64,000 bases of DNA from positions 248,001 to 312,000 of the forward strand of contig JADDTR010000006.1 in the NCBI GenBank assembly GCA_015345905.1, given 5' to 3'. Source of the stretch: Aotearoamyces nothofagi (Eukaryota; Ascomycota; Leotiomycetes; Leotiales; Tympanidaceae). Positions 34,858 through 46,254 of the stretch are shown here, one piece after another (position 1 is the stretch's first letter; each line of letters begins with the position of its first letter). A model generated the notes under the pieces. The model saw only the letters and a program-made list of their open reading frames with translations. It was not told where the DNA came from and searched no databases. The translations under genes were made by a program, and so were the position numbers.

Positions 34858-35341
34858 CTACGCTCTTGGTGCTCGCAGATTTGCCTTTACCCGCTCTAGA
34901 AGTTGTTCTTGGTTGTCTTTAGAGTTCGGATGCAAATTTCTCTTTAAGACCAATTAGCTGAGCTCTGACTCTGACAGAGCGAGGCTTAGAGAGCAAGAAC
35001 GTACAGCTTCTAGCCATCTCCTCAGCTCCTCTATAGACCACGTCGATGGATCTACCGCCGTGAATAAGCCAATGGTTCAGATATCAGGAAACAACAGATA
35101 CGTACCTCCAGTAGGATCAGGCTGCGCTGGAAATAGATCGCCTCCCCATATTGACCATACTGCTACAGCGGTCACTAAGCCAGAGAATGCTGCTGATCAT
35201 CAGTACGGGATCTTGTAAAGTCACGTGCCATTGGCGTACCAAGGAAGGTGTTCTGTGCAATGTTATTAGTAAACGCCCAAGGAAGCACATCACTAGACAC
35301 AATACCTTAGAATTGAGAGCTTTGTCAAGCTGTGTAGGCAT
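34858..35341 (-). CDS. 88-residue single-pass membrane protein in five exons
   Basis: Small protein whose function I do not know. Exons are 35341-35306 (36 nt), 35252-35240 (13 nt), 35192-35106 (87 nt), 35051-35005 (47 nt) and 34941-34858 (84 nt), 88 aa. All joins have GT-AG ends and keep frame; the intron after the 13-nt exon has a TACTGAT branch. Product: a short N-terminus MPTQLDKALNSK, one membrane helix (FLAAFSGLVTAVAVWSIW), then GGDLFPAQPDPTGDPSTW and a C-terminal helical hairpin (WSIEELRRWLEARNL ... QEQLLERVKANLR) of the HeH/Ish1-like kind. The W-x-x-x-x-L-x-x-W-L pattern and the proline/glycine linker look conserved rather than random. Because no exon exceeds 30 codons, simple ORF calling misses it. 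It diverges from RPL38. Confidence 0.7.
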
Positions 35342-35755
35342 ATTGAATTGTGAGGGTCTGAGACAGAGTGGCGTTGATGGCTTTGAACCTGAAGTTAATC
35401 AATCCTACACTCAAGCAAACGATTTGGAATGCACTTCGAGTTATCAGAAATGCAATATTAGATTAAGAGCTAGAATGAATGATGCGGTAGGTAATATATA
35501 TATATATATTTACAGAACCTAGCATTAGAAGCAAGACAGTTGTCTACATCCAAGAACGCGTCAGCCACATGTGTCCGCATCAGCCTCATCATGCCTCATA
35601 TATGAGGCTGTTATCTCGCAAGCCCTTCGCCTAAATTTCGAGATCGCACGGAGGCGGAATATCTCAAAATTCGACGGCGAGCCTCTCACAATCTCGAATT
35701 CCTTTTCAATTACCTATTCGACAAGTAATCCGATCGCCAGATCCCCGCCTTCATC
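35342..35755. promoter_or_regulatory. shared divergent promoter, microprotein gene / RPL38
   Basis: 414 bp. It contains an (AT)8 run at about 35494-35509. No recognised ribosomal-protein promoter box was certain. Confidence 0.5.
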
Positions 35756-36469
35756 ATGCCTCGCCAAATCTTCGATATCAAGAACGTGAGTAGCCCCACA
35801 ACTCGAATTCCCGATTTTGAGGCGTAGGAAGGACTTTGGGCTTGCTGCGCTTGTGAGGATGAGGTCCTGGAGACCAATTCGGCCATTGCTGCAAGGAAGG
35901 AGAGAATATACATCTGGATGAAAAGCAAGGATATGCTGGAACGAGAATGTAGCAAGTGCTGCGGACCTTTGTCCCAAAACTCTGCTCAAGGGACCGCGCG
36001 GGGCGGTATTTCAATTGTTTCCTAGAACGAGACGCTGACAGTTTAATAGTTCCTTGAGATCTCCCGCCGTAAGGATGCTTCATGTACGTAAACCAATCGT
36101 TCCGACGCTCTTTGGCTCACCTGGAGGATCTGTAATGGCCCTGGAAGGGCTTTACAGATTAGAAGAGAGATGAACAGAACATAGCAGCTGACAAGTCAAA
36201 GCCGTCAGGATAAAGCGTAACAAGACGTCCGCCCAGATCAAGTTCAAGGTCCGCTGCCAGCGCAACCTATACACTCTTATCCTCAAGGACAGCGAGAAGG
36301 CCGAGAAGCTAAAGACCTCCCTACCACCTAGTATGTCCTCACGTCACCCGGCACTCAGCCTCGGACCCAAAAGACTAGTATATGGACGAGAAGCTAATAG
36401 CAAATCTTTACAGACTTGACCATCAGCGATACACCAAAGAAGAACGCAAAGGGCAAGAGAGTCGCGTAA
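35756..36469 (+). CDS. RPL38: 60S ribosomal protein eL38
   Basis: Structural protein of the large cytosolic ribosomal subunit. Exons are 35756-35785, 36050-36083, 36202-36330 and 36414-36469, 82 aa. The product [20 protein letters not shown], then [36 protein letters not shown] and LTISD is unmistakable eL38, with a short Lys-rich tail. Introns 1 and 2 (264 and 118 nt) are longer than elsewhere in the window, as is common at the 5' end of fungal ribosomal protein genes. I looked for C/D-box snoRNA signals in them and found none convincing. Confidence 0.95.
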
Positions 36470-37136
36470 ATTTAATCCTGGAGGGAGAGACATGTTGCAG
36501 GGCTTGGGATTCATATGAGGCGTATGGCATGATATGGCATGTACGAGCTCAGCTAGCTGAAATAGCATAGCGACTCACAATACCAGAAGTCAATTGCATT
36601 GATGACCATCTGTACCTTTGAGGATCTATGCGCACGTGATCGGACCTCGTTGCGCCCATAATAGGAGACTCTGCACTGACGTTCGCCGATAGGTATTAGG
36701 ATTAGGAATAGACTGCTCTAGGTCAACTATTACTAATCATAAGGCTATCCAGATGACATCCGTTGAGCGATTATTACCTACTAATGGGATGGAAGAATGC
36801 TTGGTGATGAAAAGAACTGATTTAGAGGAAGTTGTGTATTTTGATTTTGATTTTTGGACATTTACCTTCCATCGGTGCATCATCATCCGTTTGAGTCTGC
36901 CTCCAGCAGTTATGATTCAGCATCCCTCTCCGTAGCCTTTAACGCCCTTCCAAGTTGCAAACGCCCTGCTGGTCACTGTTTTGATAATAAACTGCTTCGC
37001 ATTCTATAAATATCTAGTCACTCCTTTTCAACTTCAAGAACATCATATTGAAACTACTCTAAAACCCGGCTGGCTCATCCGGAGCCACCATATATTTACA
37101 CATCGTCAGTAAAAGCAATGCCGTTCAAGCAATAGT
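36470..37136. other. convergent gap, RPL38 / RAM2
   Basis: 667 bp with both 3' ends. No supportable gene. Confidence 0.55.
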
Positions 37137-38938
37137 TTATACGAGTGCAGATCTCCTCCACTCCCAGTAATTCTTCCTAATAGGATCATACTTGTCTCCT
37201 AGTAACTTCAAGGCTTTAGCAGCCTTATCTTTCTGCTTCTTCTCTGCCCAAATGTCTGCCAAGAAGTCTAGGGCGTGACTGCTCTTGACATCTTCACCTT
37301 CACCACTCTCTTCCCCACCGAACTTGACAAATCCTGCCGCAAAATCCTCGAGGGTGGCTAAATTTCTCGCCCCCTTTCGCAAGACACCGCGCAGATAGTT
37401 CCATGGACTCTGGTTCTGCGGCGCCTCGTTAATGGCGGACTTCGAGAAATCAATTTCTCGATCGATAATTGAGGACGGAATCGCCGGATCATGGGCAGTG
37501 GCTTTGCTGCCGGCCGTACTAGTACCTGGGTCCGAGAACACGACAAAAAAGCGGTGAGACCATGCTGAGTTATTTCTTATATCTTCTCTCAGTAACGTCT
37601 CAATACTCGTCAACTCGCTAGTATCGTCGCATTGCGATGGGAATAGGTTGAGCTTTTTTACGAGAGATTGCCTATATGACCACACGTGGTAGTTCTTACT
37701 GTCCATTGCAAACATCTGGGTGATGAATGAGACTTCTGAGCGTGCAAGTTTGCGAATCTGGATAGGGTCATCAGATATCCGTGGGTAAAGTCTATCAATG
37801 AGTAGCTGGCGATGATGCCAGATCTGATAGTTCTTCTGGTTGTCAATGGCAATACCATTGACCCATTCGAGCTCTTCTATGAGGTCAGAGTCCAAGGCGA
37901 ACAGAGTGGCTGCGCGATAGAGCCAAACGGTATAATGTGCAGGATTGAGTTTGATAATATGCGTTGTCAGCCCGAGGACGCGAGGGGAATGCTCTTGGGC
38001 AGCCATGACAGCTCGAAGGTATGAAATTGCTTTGGAAAGTTAGCGTAAGCCCTGTGATGTATACCAATAGGAGAAATATACCTTCAGCATATTCATCAGT
38101 GTAGGCAATCGCCGCTAAAGGATTCTCGCCATCATCTTGAGGGATAGGCGTCACATCATCCCATTCAGGGTCTCTATCGTAGATTCCTGGCTTCTTTATA
38201 CCCTCCATCTCTGCTATCTTGACTCTTCTATCTTTCTCTGCTTGGAGCTCCTCCCACGTAATAGCTTCTCCTAAACTCGCAGTCTCTTTGAATATCCTTG
38301 CTAAGTCTTCTTGTGACGTGCCTTCCTCACTCACTGCTCTGTGATTCTTTATAGATGACTGCTTCACTTTGGAACTCGCCTTCTCACATTGGAACCTCTC
38401 TCTAAACCTACGACTCTCGTCTCCAAGCTTTTGCAGCTCCCACTGTTCTGATTCCCAAGCTTGATACTGCTCAATCGTATAATCCGCCAGCGGCTTTCCC
38501 TTCCTATCTAACCCCAGGTCTCTTGGTTTTGGCAGCGGCATCGGAATCTTTTGTTGCTCGCAAAGCTTGAGAAACTCCTTCTGTAGCGCATCTGTCCAGC
38601 TCAGGTAAGCTCCAGATTCCAGAAGTGTAAAGTTCGCGTGTGCTGCCTTTTCGGTTGGTGAAAGGCCGGAGTAGCCTTTGGTGTCGAAGAGGACCTGGAT
38701 AGGTCTTGAGGCGAGGTATTCAGCTTGTAGCTTTTCGCCTATAGTTTTGGGTTCAGGTGGTGGAGGTTGAGGAGCTTTTATGGTGGGGTAAATTGTCAGC
38801 ACACTGATTGCCTATAAAGGTTTCTTTGAACGAGTCGGTCACGCGCTGGTCGCACATTAAGTGGCGCCTAATAAAGATCTTAACTTTTAGAGAAGGAACC
38901 ATTCACTTACAAGCTTGCTGTTTGGCTTTGGGTGCCAT
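37137..38938 (-). CDS. RAM2: RAM2, alpha subunit of farnesyl- and geranylgeranyltransferase I, with a ~198-residue N-terminal extension
   Basis: Shared alpha subunit that, with a beta subunit, attaches farnesyl or geranylgeranyl to CAAX proteins. Exons are 38938-38911, 38774-38082 and 38029-37137, 537 aa. Five PPTA-type helical repeats are visible: NPAHYTVWLYRA, NYQIWHHRQLL, NYHVWSYRQSL, NNSAWSHRFF and NQSPWNYLRG. The canonical start block DPEWDDVTPIPQDDG begins near residue 206, and an ATG at 38208 (residue 199) would give a 339-aa protein of normal size. Upstream the frame stays open through a coding-like segment (TIGEKLQAEYLASRP, LSWTDALQKEFLKLC, YTIEQYQAWESEQW) to a 28-nt first exon MAPKAKQQA. 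The added part is helical and of unknown function. Either a fused domain or two starts in one transcript would explain it. Confidence 0.88.
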
Positions 38939-39337
38939 TGTTAGAGTTACCCAGCTGGGGGTGGGTTTATGGAGGTGCTGCTGTGAGCTTAGAAGCGAGG
39001 AATTTCCAATTTCAACAAGAACAATACTAAGAGTTACCTGCAACGGTACGGGGGTGTTTTACGAAGCTACAAAGTAAAGAAACATGCAAAGAATGAAATT
39101 ATCCGCTCTCTATTCGTGATATGTAATAGGCTATCTTTCTTCTTTCATGGCACGAATCACGTGGAAACAATTGCAGATTAGACATTGAGATGCTTACATT
39201 CTAGAGTATCTAGCCATGGATGCAACAGATATATGCCGGTTCTTCCTTCGACAAATAAGCTCACGCCCTGTTATTAAGATTATACCAGTAATGTATCATA
39301 AAACTATTACAGGATGTGCTCTGTATCCCGAAGATCA
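38939..39337. other. RAM2 promoter and ERG12 3' flank
   Basis: About 400 bp; nothing coding was seen. Confidence 0.55.
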
Positions 39338-40983
39338 CTACCTATCCACCCTCCAAAATTTCCATCCTTCTCTTTCGCCGCTTTCCCCATGAACGCCCAC
39401 CAACTTCTCAACTCCTACATTACCAACGGCGTTCAAAAATTTCTCCTGATCGATTTCAACCCCTCCCTCTTCATCTTCTTCAGTACCATTCTTCAAAACA
39501 GCCGGCCACAGTACACCAACACCATCTCCACCAAGCCTAGTCTCAAACCTCTGAAAGCCTTCTGTGTCTAAGTTGTGCTCCATCTGGGCAAGCTTCTCCT
39601 CGGAGACATTCGGTCTTAGTACAGTAATTGAACATCCTCCTCCACCGGCGCCGGTGAGTTTTGTCCACCCAATACCGGCATGGTCCACAAGCTCTCTTAT
39701 TCGTTCTAGTCTAGGATGTGATACTCCCAGAGAAACTAATAAGCCATGATTTATCGACATCAACTCACCTATATGCGCTTGATTCGATTCATCATCACCA
39801 TCAAAATCTTCATCTGTGATTAATTTTGCAGCACTGTCTGTGATCTTATCAACCGCGTTCAATATCGCTTCCGTAATCACAGGATGCGTCTTCTTTAATA
39901 CGCCAACTTTTGCAACCTCCACAGCAGTAGATCTTGCTTGCCTTGTGTCCACTAATAGTAGTGGTAGTTCAGGGAAGTTCCAGAGCGGGGTGATGACAGG
40001 AGGCTTAGTGTAATCTTTGCGCTGGAACAGGATAGCCTTTCCTTGCGTCGAGACTGTGTTGTCAACACCCGAAGGGTTGCCGTGGATGCACATCTCTCCT
40101 ACAAACGCCCACCTATTGATGCGCTCAACTTGCAGACGGGCTTCTTCGGATGGCTGATCCGGATGTGGCCCAGAAAGTGTGCGTATTTGGAGGAGTAACG
40201 CAGCGGCGAGACATACAGATATAGATGCACTGCTGCCTAGACCCGCGCCCATAGGTATTGTGGAGCGGAGGATATACAGACAGCCAGGAAAAGACTGTGA
40301 TCCTAGAGAGAGGAATATGTAGAGAAAAGCAGATGCGGAGTTTCTATGTATTTTTCGTATGTCTTCTGGAGCATGGAGAGAGACGTCTGCGAGATGTGGT
40401 TTCATTGCAGCGAGTAGGTCAGGGTCGAGGGATGTAATTAGGTCATAATAATGTTTTTTTTTCGAGGGATGAGAGAAGGCACTCCATGGTAGTTCATCTA
40501 TATTCCAAGTATGTGATAACGATATATCGGGAAACCGCAGCGTGATTGTTCGTTTCGATTTCGAAAGGGCCGTGACGAGGAGATAGGATCTGAGGGAGAT
40601 AGCAGCAGCAATGGCAGCCTATCATGTGTTAGATTTGAAGACGTTGGGGAGAGATATTGATGCACCTTTCCATGGACAACGGCATGCTCTCCAAAGACAA
40701 TGACCTTTCCTGGCGCGGATACCACGAAAGGTGGCATCATCGGGGTTGATTGCTTGCGGTTCATAAGGGACGGAGGATTGTGCTGGTGGCCATTGGCCGT
40801 GCCATTGAGACGAGAGTGCTCCATGTCTTCGTATAGGTCGTCTAGGTTCACGGGCACGCTCGTAGTTGGAGAGTTGGACGGCGTGCTGCCAGGAGGGGTT
40901 GCGACGGGGCCGATAGAGCTTGATTTGGAGGATGTTTTCCAGTGACTAACGCCAGATAACCTCTTAGCTTCGGTACTAGTCAT
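39338..40983 (-). CDS. ERG12: mevalonate kinase
   Basis: GHMP kinase that phosphorylates mevalonate with ATP, an early step to sterols, dolichol and prenyl groups. Exons are 40983-40666 and 40618-39338, 532 aa. Motif 1 is SAPGKVIVFGEHAVVHGK (about residues 89-106, ending exactly at the intron). Motif 2 is IPMGAGLGSSASISV (from residue 228). HGNPSGVDN carries the catalytic Asp, and motif 3 is KLTGAGGGGCS (near 428). The first ~80 residues are Ser/Pro/Thr-rich and disordered, making it longer than yeast Erg12 (443). An AAA AAA AAA run encodes three lysines after HPS, a spot prone to sequencing slippage. It sits beside RAM2, which uses the pathway's product. Confidence 0.96.
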
Positions 40984-42137
40984 CTCACAATCCCATTATC
41001 GAATAAGATGTAAAGAATGCGATTGTCACGAACAATGGGGAGAAAGAAAACACATCATGCTCCTTGGTGATGAGGAGTTCACAGACAGCTGGAGGTCGGT
41101 CGAGGAGACCAGTCCTGCCAGGGCAGAACCAGGGAATCGCGCCTGGGGGTGTGCCTGGCATTAGCGTGCTGGCTGCTAAACACCTAGTGCGCTGAGCCCC
41201 TGTTTTTGGGGGACCACAATCCCTGGGGCTTACTTATCTCGACATGCCGGTGAACTCAGCGCCATTGTATTATTAAGCACCTAAATCCGCCTTCCTCACG
41301 TCCTCACGTCCGTACTCTTGGCCGTGCACGCACCTGGAGATATTTTGGCTGTCTACGTCTGTCTACAACTGTCTACAACTGCCGACAGTCTACGTTTCCG
41401 TATCTACTCAGGGATTATTCCTGCTTCCCTCATGGAAGCTTCCCTCACCGCCGAATGTGACATCTGCTGGTACTGTACATCTTTTCGCCACTCAACATTG
41501 GCAGAGCGAATACCAGCATTCTTCTGTTGCTTTCATATTCAAGCCACGTTGATGTCACGGTTGTCTGCGCCAATGGCTACTTTAATTTTTGCCAGATTCT
41601 GTCCGTTGCTCATAGAAACTATGAAAACCGAGGTCTTGTAGATGCTTCGCAAAGCAAAACGCCCCTTTTACTTACAATGCTCTCTGCCTGTTCAGTCAAC
41701 CAAGTTCTCTAGCATTTGAACTCCAAACCCCACCGGAGATAGGATGCTGGAGCAATAATATGTTCGATGATAAGAAACCATTGCAAAGCTTCCGAACTAT
41801 GACAGACGTTACGCATATCTTGACCGACGAAGAACATCTAGTTAGATGAAGCGGAATGAAACTGAAGTAGATTTCGCATGGCCCTTCGTACTAGTCTCCA
41901 TCAATAGAACGCCGAGAATTCTCACAAAAAGTGTTTCATGACATGCTGCTGAACGATATCGAAGGCAAGAAGCACAACAAAGACAACTGCGTGAGCTCAA
42001 AACGGATGATTCCGGGAGCTCAAGTTGTCAAGCACACCACGATATAGCAACATAGCAACAGTCCAGCCCAGTGGTCCCAGACGCCCCGGCCCAAACGTAC
42101 TGCCGAATCTGCACTGCTTCGTGACTTCCTCCCTCTC
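40984..42137. promoter_or_regulatory. ERG12 upstream region
   Basis: 1.15 kb. It contains a short imperfect tandem of tgtctac(aac) units at about 41350-41380. Open frames on the plus strand (41318-41712) have no recognisable protein character. Confidence 0.45.
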
Positions 42138-42782
42138 CTACCGTGGGTTTCTCAAATAGTCTCCGAACACATACATGTCCGGTTTCAGATCCCGTTCCCT
42201 GACAGTTTGAATTTGGCAAGACGGGCCAATACCAAGGATGATCGGTACTGCGTCTGGCAACTCAGGATCGCAAAATAGCCCTGCATAATCACTATCTAGC
42301 AAACGTCCTTCCTGCAATTCTGGTGATAGCCCAAATCCGTGCTGCAATCGCCACTTTCGAAAAAATACCCTGGGCGGTTCTGGCTCTGGTTCATGGGTGT
42401 ATTTTTTACTCCATTTCCTGTTCACCTCATTTCCTAGCTGAAAAACACCCGTCTGCTTCGCTGAAATGTATCCATGAGGGTTTATAGCTTCCTGAAGTAT
42501 TATCCATGAATTGCTCATTGGAAGCTCAAGAGGAAAAGATTGAAATTGCACAGAACAGTCCCTCGGACCAGTATCAAAAGGTGAGGTAGGATTCGTAACA
42601 GTTTGATCTTTATCGAAGTCTAAGATATCGCCATGGTCTATATCTATATCCAAAGGCGGGATAGGATCTGTAACAGTTTGATCTTGATCGAAGTCTAAGA
42701 TGTCGCCATGGTCTATATCTATATCCAAAGGCGGGATAGGATCTGTAACAGTTTGATCTTGATCGAAGCCTATGAAACCCAT
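42138..42782 (-). CDS. orphan Asp-rich protein with 25-residue internal repeats
   Basis: Not recognised. From the ATG at 42782 (MGFIGFDQDQTV) it encodes 214 aa; the frame stays open to 42857 without an ATG, and a GTAAGT...TTGCAG intron just upstream (about 42858-42920) suggests a further 5' exon that I could not place. The N-terminal part is two and a bit copies of a 25-residue unit (DQDQTVTDPIPPLDI, then DIDHGDILDF). The second half is not repetitive and looks folded (SNSWIILQEAINPHGY, FFRKWRLQHGFGLSP, PDAVPIILGIG). No signal peptide or membrane segment. It lies at the edge of an AT-rich, decayed stretch, so a fast-evolving lineage-specific gene is most likely. Confidence 0.45.
   Translation of the reverse strand: MGFIGFDQDQTVTDPIPPLDIDIDHGDILDFDQDQTVTDPIPPLDIDIDHGDILDFDKDQTVTNPTSPFDTGPRDCSVQFQSFPLELPMSNSWIILQEAINPHGYISAKQTGVFQLGNEVNRKWSKKYTHEPEPEPPRVFFRKWRLQHGFGLSPELQEGRLLDSDYAGLFCDPELPDAVPIILGIGPSCQIQTVRERDLKPDMYVFGDYLRNPR
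42595..42770. repeat. 75-bp in-frame tandem repeat (about 2.3 copies)
   Basis: Copies begin at gtaacagtttgatctt at 42595, 42670 and 42745, exactly 75 bp apart. The second and third differ from each other at very few sites, so expansion is recent. Confidence 0.9.
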
Positions 42783-42857
42783 AATGTCGTCATGGTCCAA
42801 ATCTATACCGTTACAATGCTTGTGGTTGTTCAAAACGTCGTCTTGCTCGCTATCCAC

Positions 42858-44655
42858 TGCAACACGGCCAGAATCAGTGCCAATAGCATATTGCCAAAAG
42901 AATAAGGTAGCTAATACTTACTGTTGAATCCTGAATATTTGAGACTGTTGCTTCAAAGTTTTTATCCTGGCTAAATTAGAGAAGTTATAGACGTGGTAGA
43001 ATATAAAGCTCACTGCGGCTGTCTATAGACTGGGTAGGGCAGAATTAACGTGCGGTAATGGTTGCCGGGACGGATTCGTCCCAATGTCGTCCCAAGAACT
43101 GTTAGGATCGTGCGAAATTGTGCCGGCATTTAGATGACCCAGAAACTCTTTCAGATAGCCAATGAATCGATATCACAGGCATCAAGGAGTAAATATAGAA
43201 GATTCGTCCTCATTGAGAGACGAGTAATAGAGTAGATCTCTCTAACAGGCGTATAAAACTCAGCACCATCACATTCAACCACCAAACATATTGATAGAGC
43301 AATGCCATTATCTTTTAGATCTATATCCAAGTTTGTAGTATTAGAGACCAGCCCTGCTATACGGGCATCACCACGTACTCCGCAGGAAGATCCACGCCAA
43401 AAGTGCCTCTCTCCAACGTTTTATCTTCCCGTTGTAGATAGGCACCGTTAGCAATAAGGCATAGACCTCCGCATGTATTCCAGAGACTTACGCCCAGTGA
43501 CCAATCACTAACATTATACTTTAATGCATTGGTAATTATCTCGCTGTTCCCAAAGTCGCACCTGACCTCACGGGCAAGCAGTTGAGGTAGCTTTTTGCTA
43601 TACTAGGTCATTGTATCCATGGGCTATACTAACCAGATAAAGTTTGTAGATCATTAGAAATATTGATTCAGTAGACCTCGTGATAAGAAGTAGGAGATGT
43701 ACCAAACTTGAGTTTTGATGTCGTCAGTTTAAGCGGATTTGCTCTTAACACTTCCCCTTAAATGTCAACAAATAAACTAACATCCTGCATTTACTTTGAG
43801 CAAGACACCCATCAAGGTGACAGATGATACATTATGTGTAACTTAAAAGTTATATAACTGTACACGGTGCCTGCTCTCAGGCAAATTCTCAAAATTGTCT
43901 AATGCTGACAAGGCAGCAGTTACTCTGATCTGCTGGCTTCCTATGATAAAAATATTCTCAAGGCTGGTACAATAGAACCTAAGCTTTCAGAAATGGACAG
44001 GTTTTCTAGGAATGCCGACAAGCTCGATGAAAGGAAATAATGCAATGGCAGATCGATGGCAACCAACTTGAAAAGAATTGCGACCAAATCTTATCCATGT
44101 CTACCTTTGATGACACTGATGGTGATATATATGAGAAACTAAAACTTAGAGATGGAGCTGTGTATGATGATGAAAACAGATACAAGCTATTAGGTAAGTG
44201 ACCTGAAAAAATCGAGTGGATTGTGGTAGCCCAGGTAATGGACTGTGTATTGCTCTTCAAGACCTCATGCCTAGGGGCAAGATTGTCACTTGCGAAACGG
44301 AAAGAGTTATGGGCAATCGCGGAGGGATGTGGAAGTGAATGATACAGAAAAGAAACAGTCAAGTTATAAAGAGTACAACAGCAGTCATGACCGCAGATGT
44401 TCTGTATTCTGGAAATTCCAGAAACATTATCCTCGTACAACTCATACATCTCTCCAACGTACTTGTGTTAAGTATCTTACGGGCTAGGGTCCATGAGTTC
44501 GGAGGGATATACTTTAGCGCCAGAACCCTGCGACGCGATTAGGCGCATAGCCGCGGGAGGACATCTTTCAGTAAGCTTAACATCTAGCTTCATTTTTGAT
44601 CAAGTTTGAGAGATTCCGAAGACATCTTCGATTTCATTCATTAAAGGCAATCGAG
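42858..44655. other. AT-rich stretch with gene fragments, upstream of STE24
   Basis: 1.8 kb with no complete gene. Besides the minus-strand fragment listed separately, a plus-strand frame at 44040-44201 (53 codons, MQWQIDGNQLEKNCDQ ... YKLLGK) ends at a good GTAAGTG donor, but I found no continuation. The part next to 44655 should hold the STE24 promoter. Confidence 0.45.
43357..43602 (-). pseudogene. possible last exon or remnant of an unknown gene
   Basis: An open frame of 81 codons bounded by stops, with coding-like sequence: KLPQLLAREVRCDFGNSE, NALKYNVSDWSLGVSLWNTC, EDKTLERGTFGVDLPAEYVV. It has no ATG start of useful length and no clear upstream exon. It could be a 3' exon whose 5' part decayed, or a genuine terminal exon of a gene I could not assemble. 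Family unknown. Confidence 0.3.
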
Positions 44656-46171
44656 ATGGATGTTCTCCAGGTACGAAGTATGTTCCAGCTTCCTAATCAT
44701 TGCTAATATTTCACAGCGGCTTGCCCGCTTCCTTGACAGGCCTTTGTTCCCGTGGAAGAAGCTCATCGTTGGCTTCTCCATCGCGCAGTACATTTTCGAA
44801 GGGTTCCTCTCTTTCCGTCAATATCAGGTGTTGAAACAGACGAAACCACCGAAAGTCATCGCGAACGAGGTATCCCAAGAAGTTTTTGATAAGAGTCAGG
44901 TACGAATATATCCTTGAGTAAGCAGAGCTCCCAAACTGACAATATCAGGCATATGGGCGGGCAAAAGCCAAGTTCGGTGCCGTCAGCGGCCTATACGGCC
45001 AACTCCAAAACACTGCATTCATCTATTTCGATATTCTTCCAAAGCTGTGGACCCTGACGGGATCGTGGCTCCTTCGATTTGCTCCCAGCCGGTTCACCGG
45101 CGAGATCTCACACTCAATCGCCTTCGTCCTTACATTTATTGTCATCCAGCAGATTATCTCGTTGCCCACATCTATCTACAGCACCTTCGTCCTGGAAGAG
45201 AAATTCGGGTTCAACAAACAGACACCTAAGCTTTTTGTCACGGATATGCTGAAATCTCAAATGTTGGCTTTCATTCTCACACCACCGATTTTGGCCGGAT
45301 TCTTAGCTATCGTTCAGAAAACAGGGAACAAATTCTTCTACTATCTCTGGCTCTTCGGTGCAGGTCTCCAGGTTTTCATGATCACTGTCTACCCCATCGC
45401 AATCCTGCCGCTCTTCAATAAGCTCTCACCACTGCAACCCGGGGACCTAAAGACCGGTGTTGAAGGACTGGCTCAGCGTCTCAGCTTCCCACTTAAGGAG
45501 CTTTATGTTATCGATGGAAGCAAGAGAAGCGCACACAGCAATGCCTACTTTTTTGGACTACCTTGGAAGAAGCATATTGTCATCTATGACACACTTATAG
45601 AGAAGAGTGAGACCCAGGAGGTTGTTGCTGTTCTTGCACACGAACTTGGTCACTGGAGTCTTGGGCACACTACGAGACTTTTTGCTATATCACAAGTAAG
45701 CACAAATTTGCCGCACGAAGAATCTTCCATTGACATTTCTAGGTCCATTTCTTCTACATCTTCTCGCTGTTCTCCGTCTTCATCAACAATAAGTCTCTGT
45801 ACCAATCCTTCGGTTTCCACAACGAATTCCCTATCATAATTGGGTTTATCCTCTTCTCTGATGCTCTTGCGCCAATGGACACTGTCATCAAGCTCCTCAT
45901 GAATATTCTCAGCCGCCGATATGAATTCCAAGCGGACCAATTCGCACAGAAGCTAGGATACTCGGCGGAGCTGGCCCGCTCTTTGATCAAGCTTCAGATC
46001 CAGAATCTAAGCACAATGGACGCAGATTGGATGTATGCGAGCTACCACTTCTCCCACCCGATCCTTTCGGAGAGACTAGGAGCATTGGGATGGTATGGCG
46101 ACTCGAAGACGAGCGTCACGGACGAGAAGACCGATGAAGCGGTAAAAGCAAGCGGGCGTGATGAGTTGTAG
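44656..46171 (+). CDS. STE24: STE24, CAAX prenyl protease (zinc metalloprotease)
   Basis: ER/inner nuclear membrane metalloprotease that removes AAX from prenylated CAAX proteins and, in yeast, trims a-factor. Exons are 44656-44670, 44717-44899, 44949-45695 and 45743-46171, 457 aa (yeast 453). The first exon encodes only MDVLQ. Zinc motif HELGHW is at residues 297-302, with a downstream glutamate in RRYEFQADQFA. Several membrane helices are visible (AFIYFDIL, IAFVLTFIVIQQIISLP, LAFILTPPILAGFLAIV, YLWLFGAGLQVFMITVYPIAIL). The usual SAHSNAYFFG and HPILSERL blocks are present. Its substrates need the RAM2-type transferase encoded 6 kb away. Confidence 0.96.
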
Positions 46172-46254
46172 GCGTAGAGTAGATAGAATTCCGACCGTAT
46201 TCTACCATGTTCGAGCCCGAGACCAAGACGTGATGTGAAACCTCTGTGATCGCT

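Noticed and set aside
35786-36201. snoRNA inside the RPL38 introns.
   Set aside because: No paired C and D boxes or H/ACA structure could be seen.
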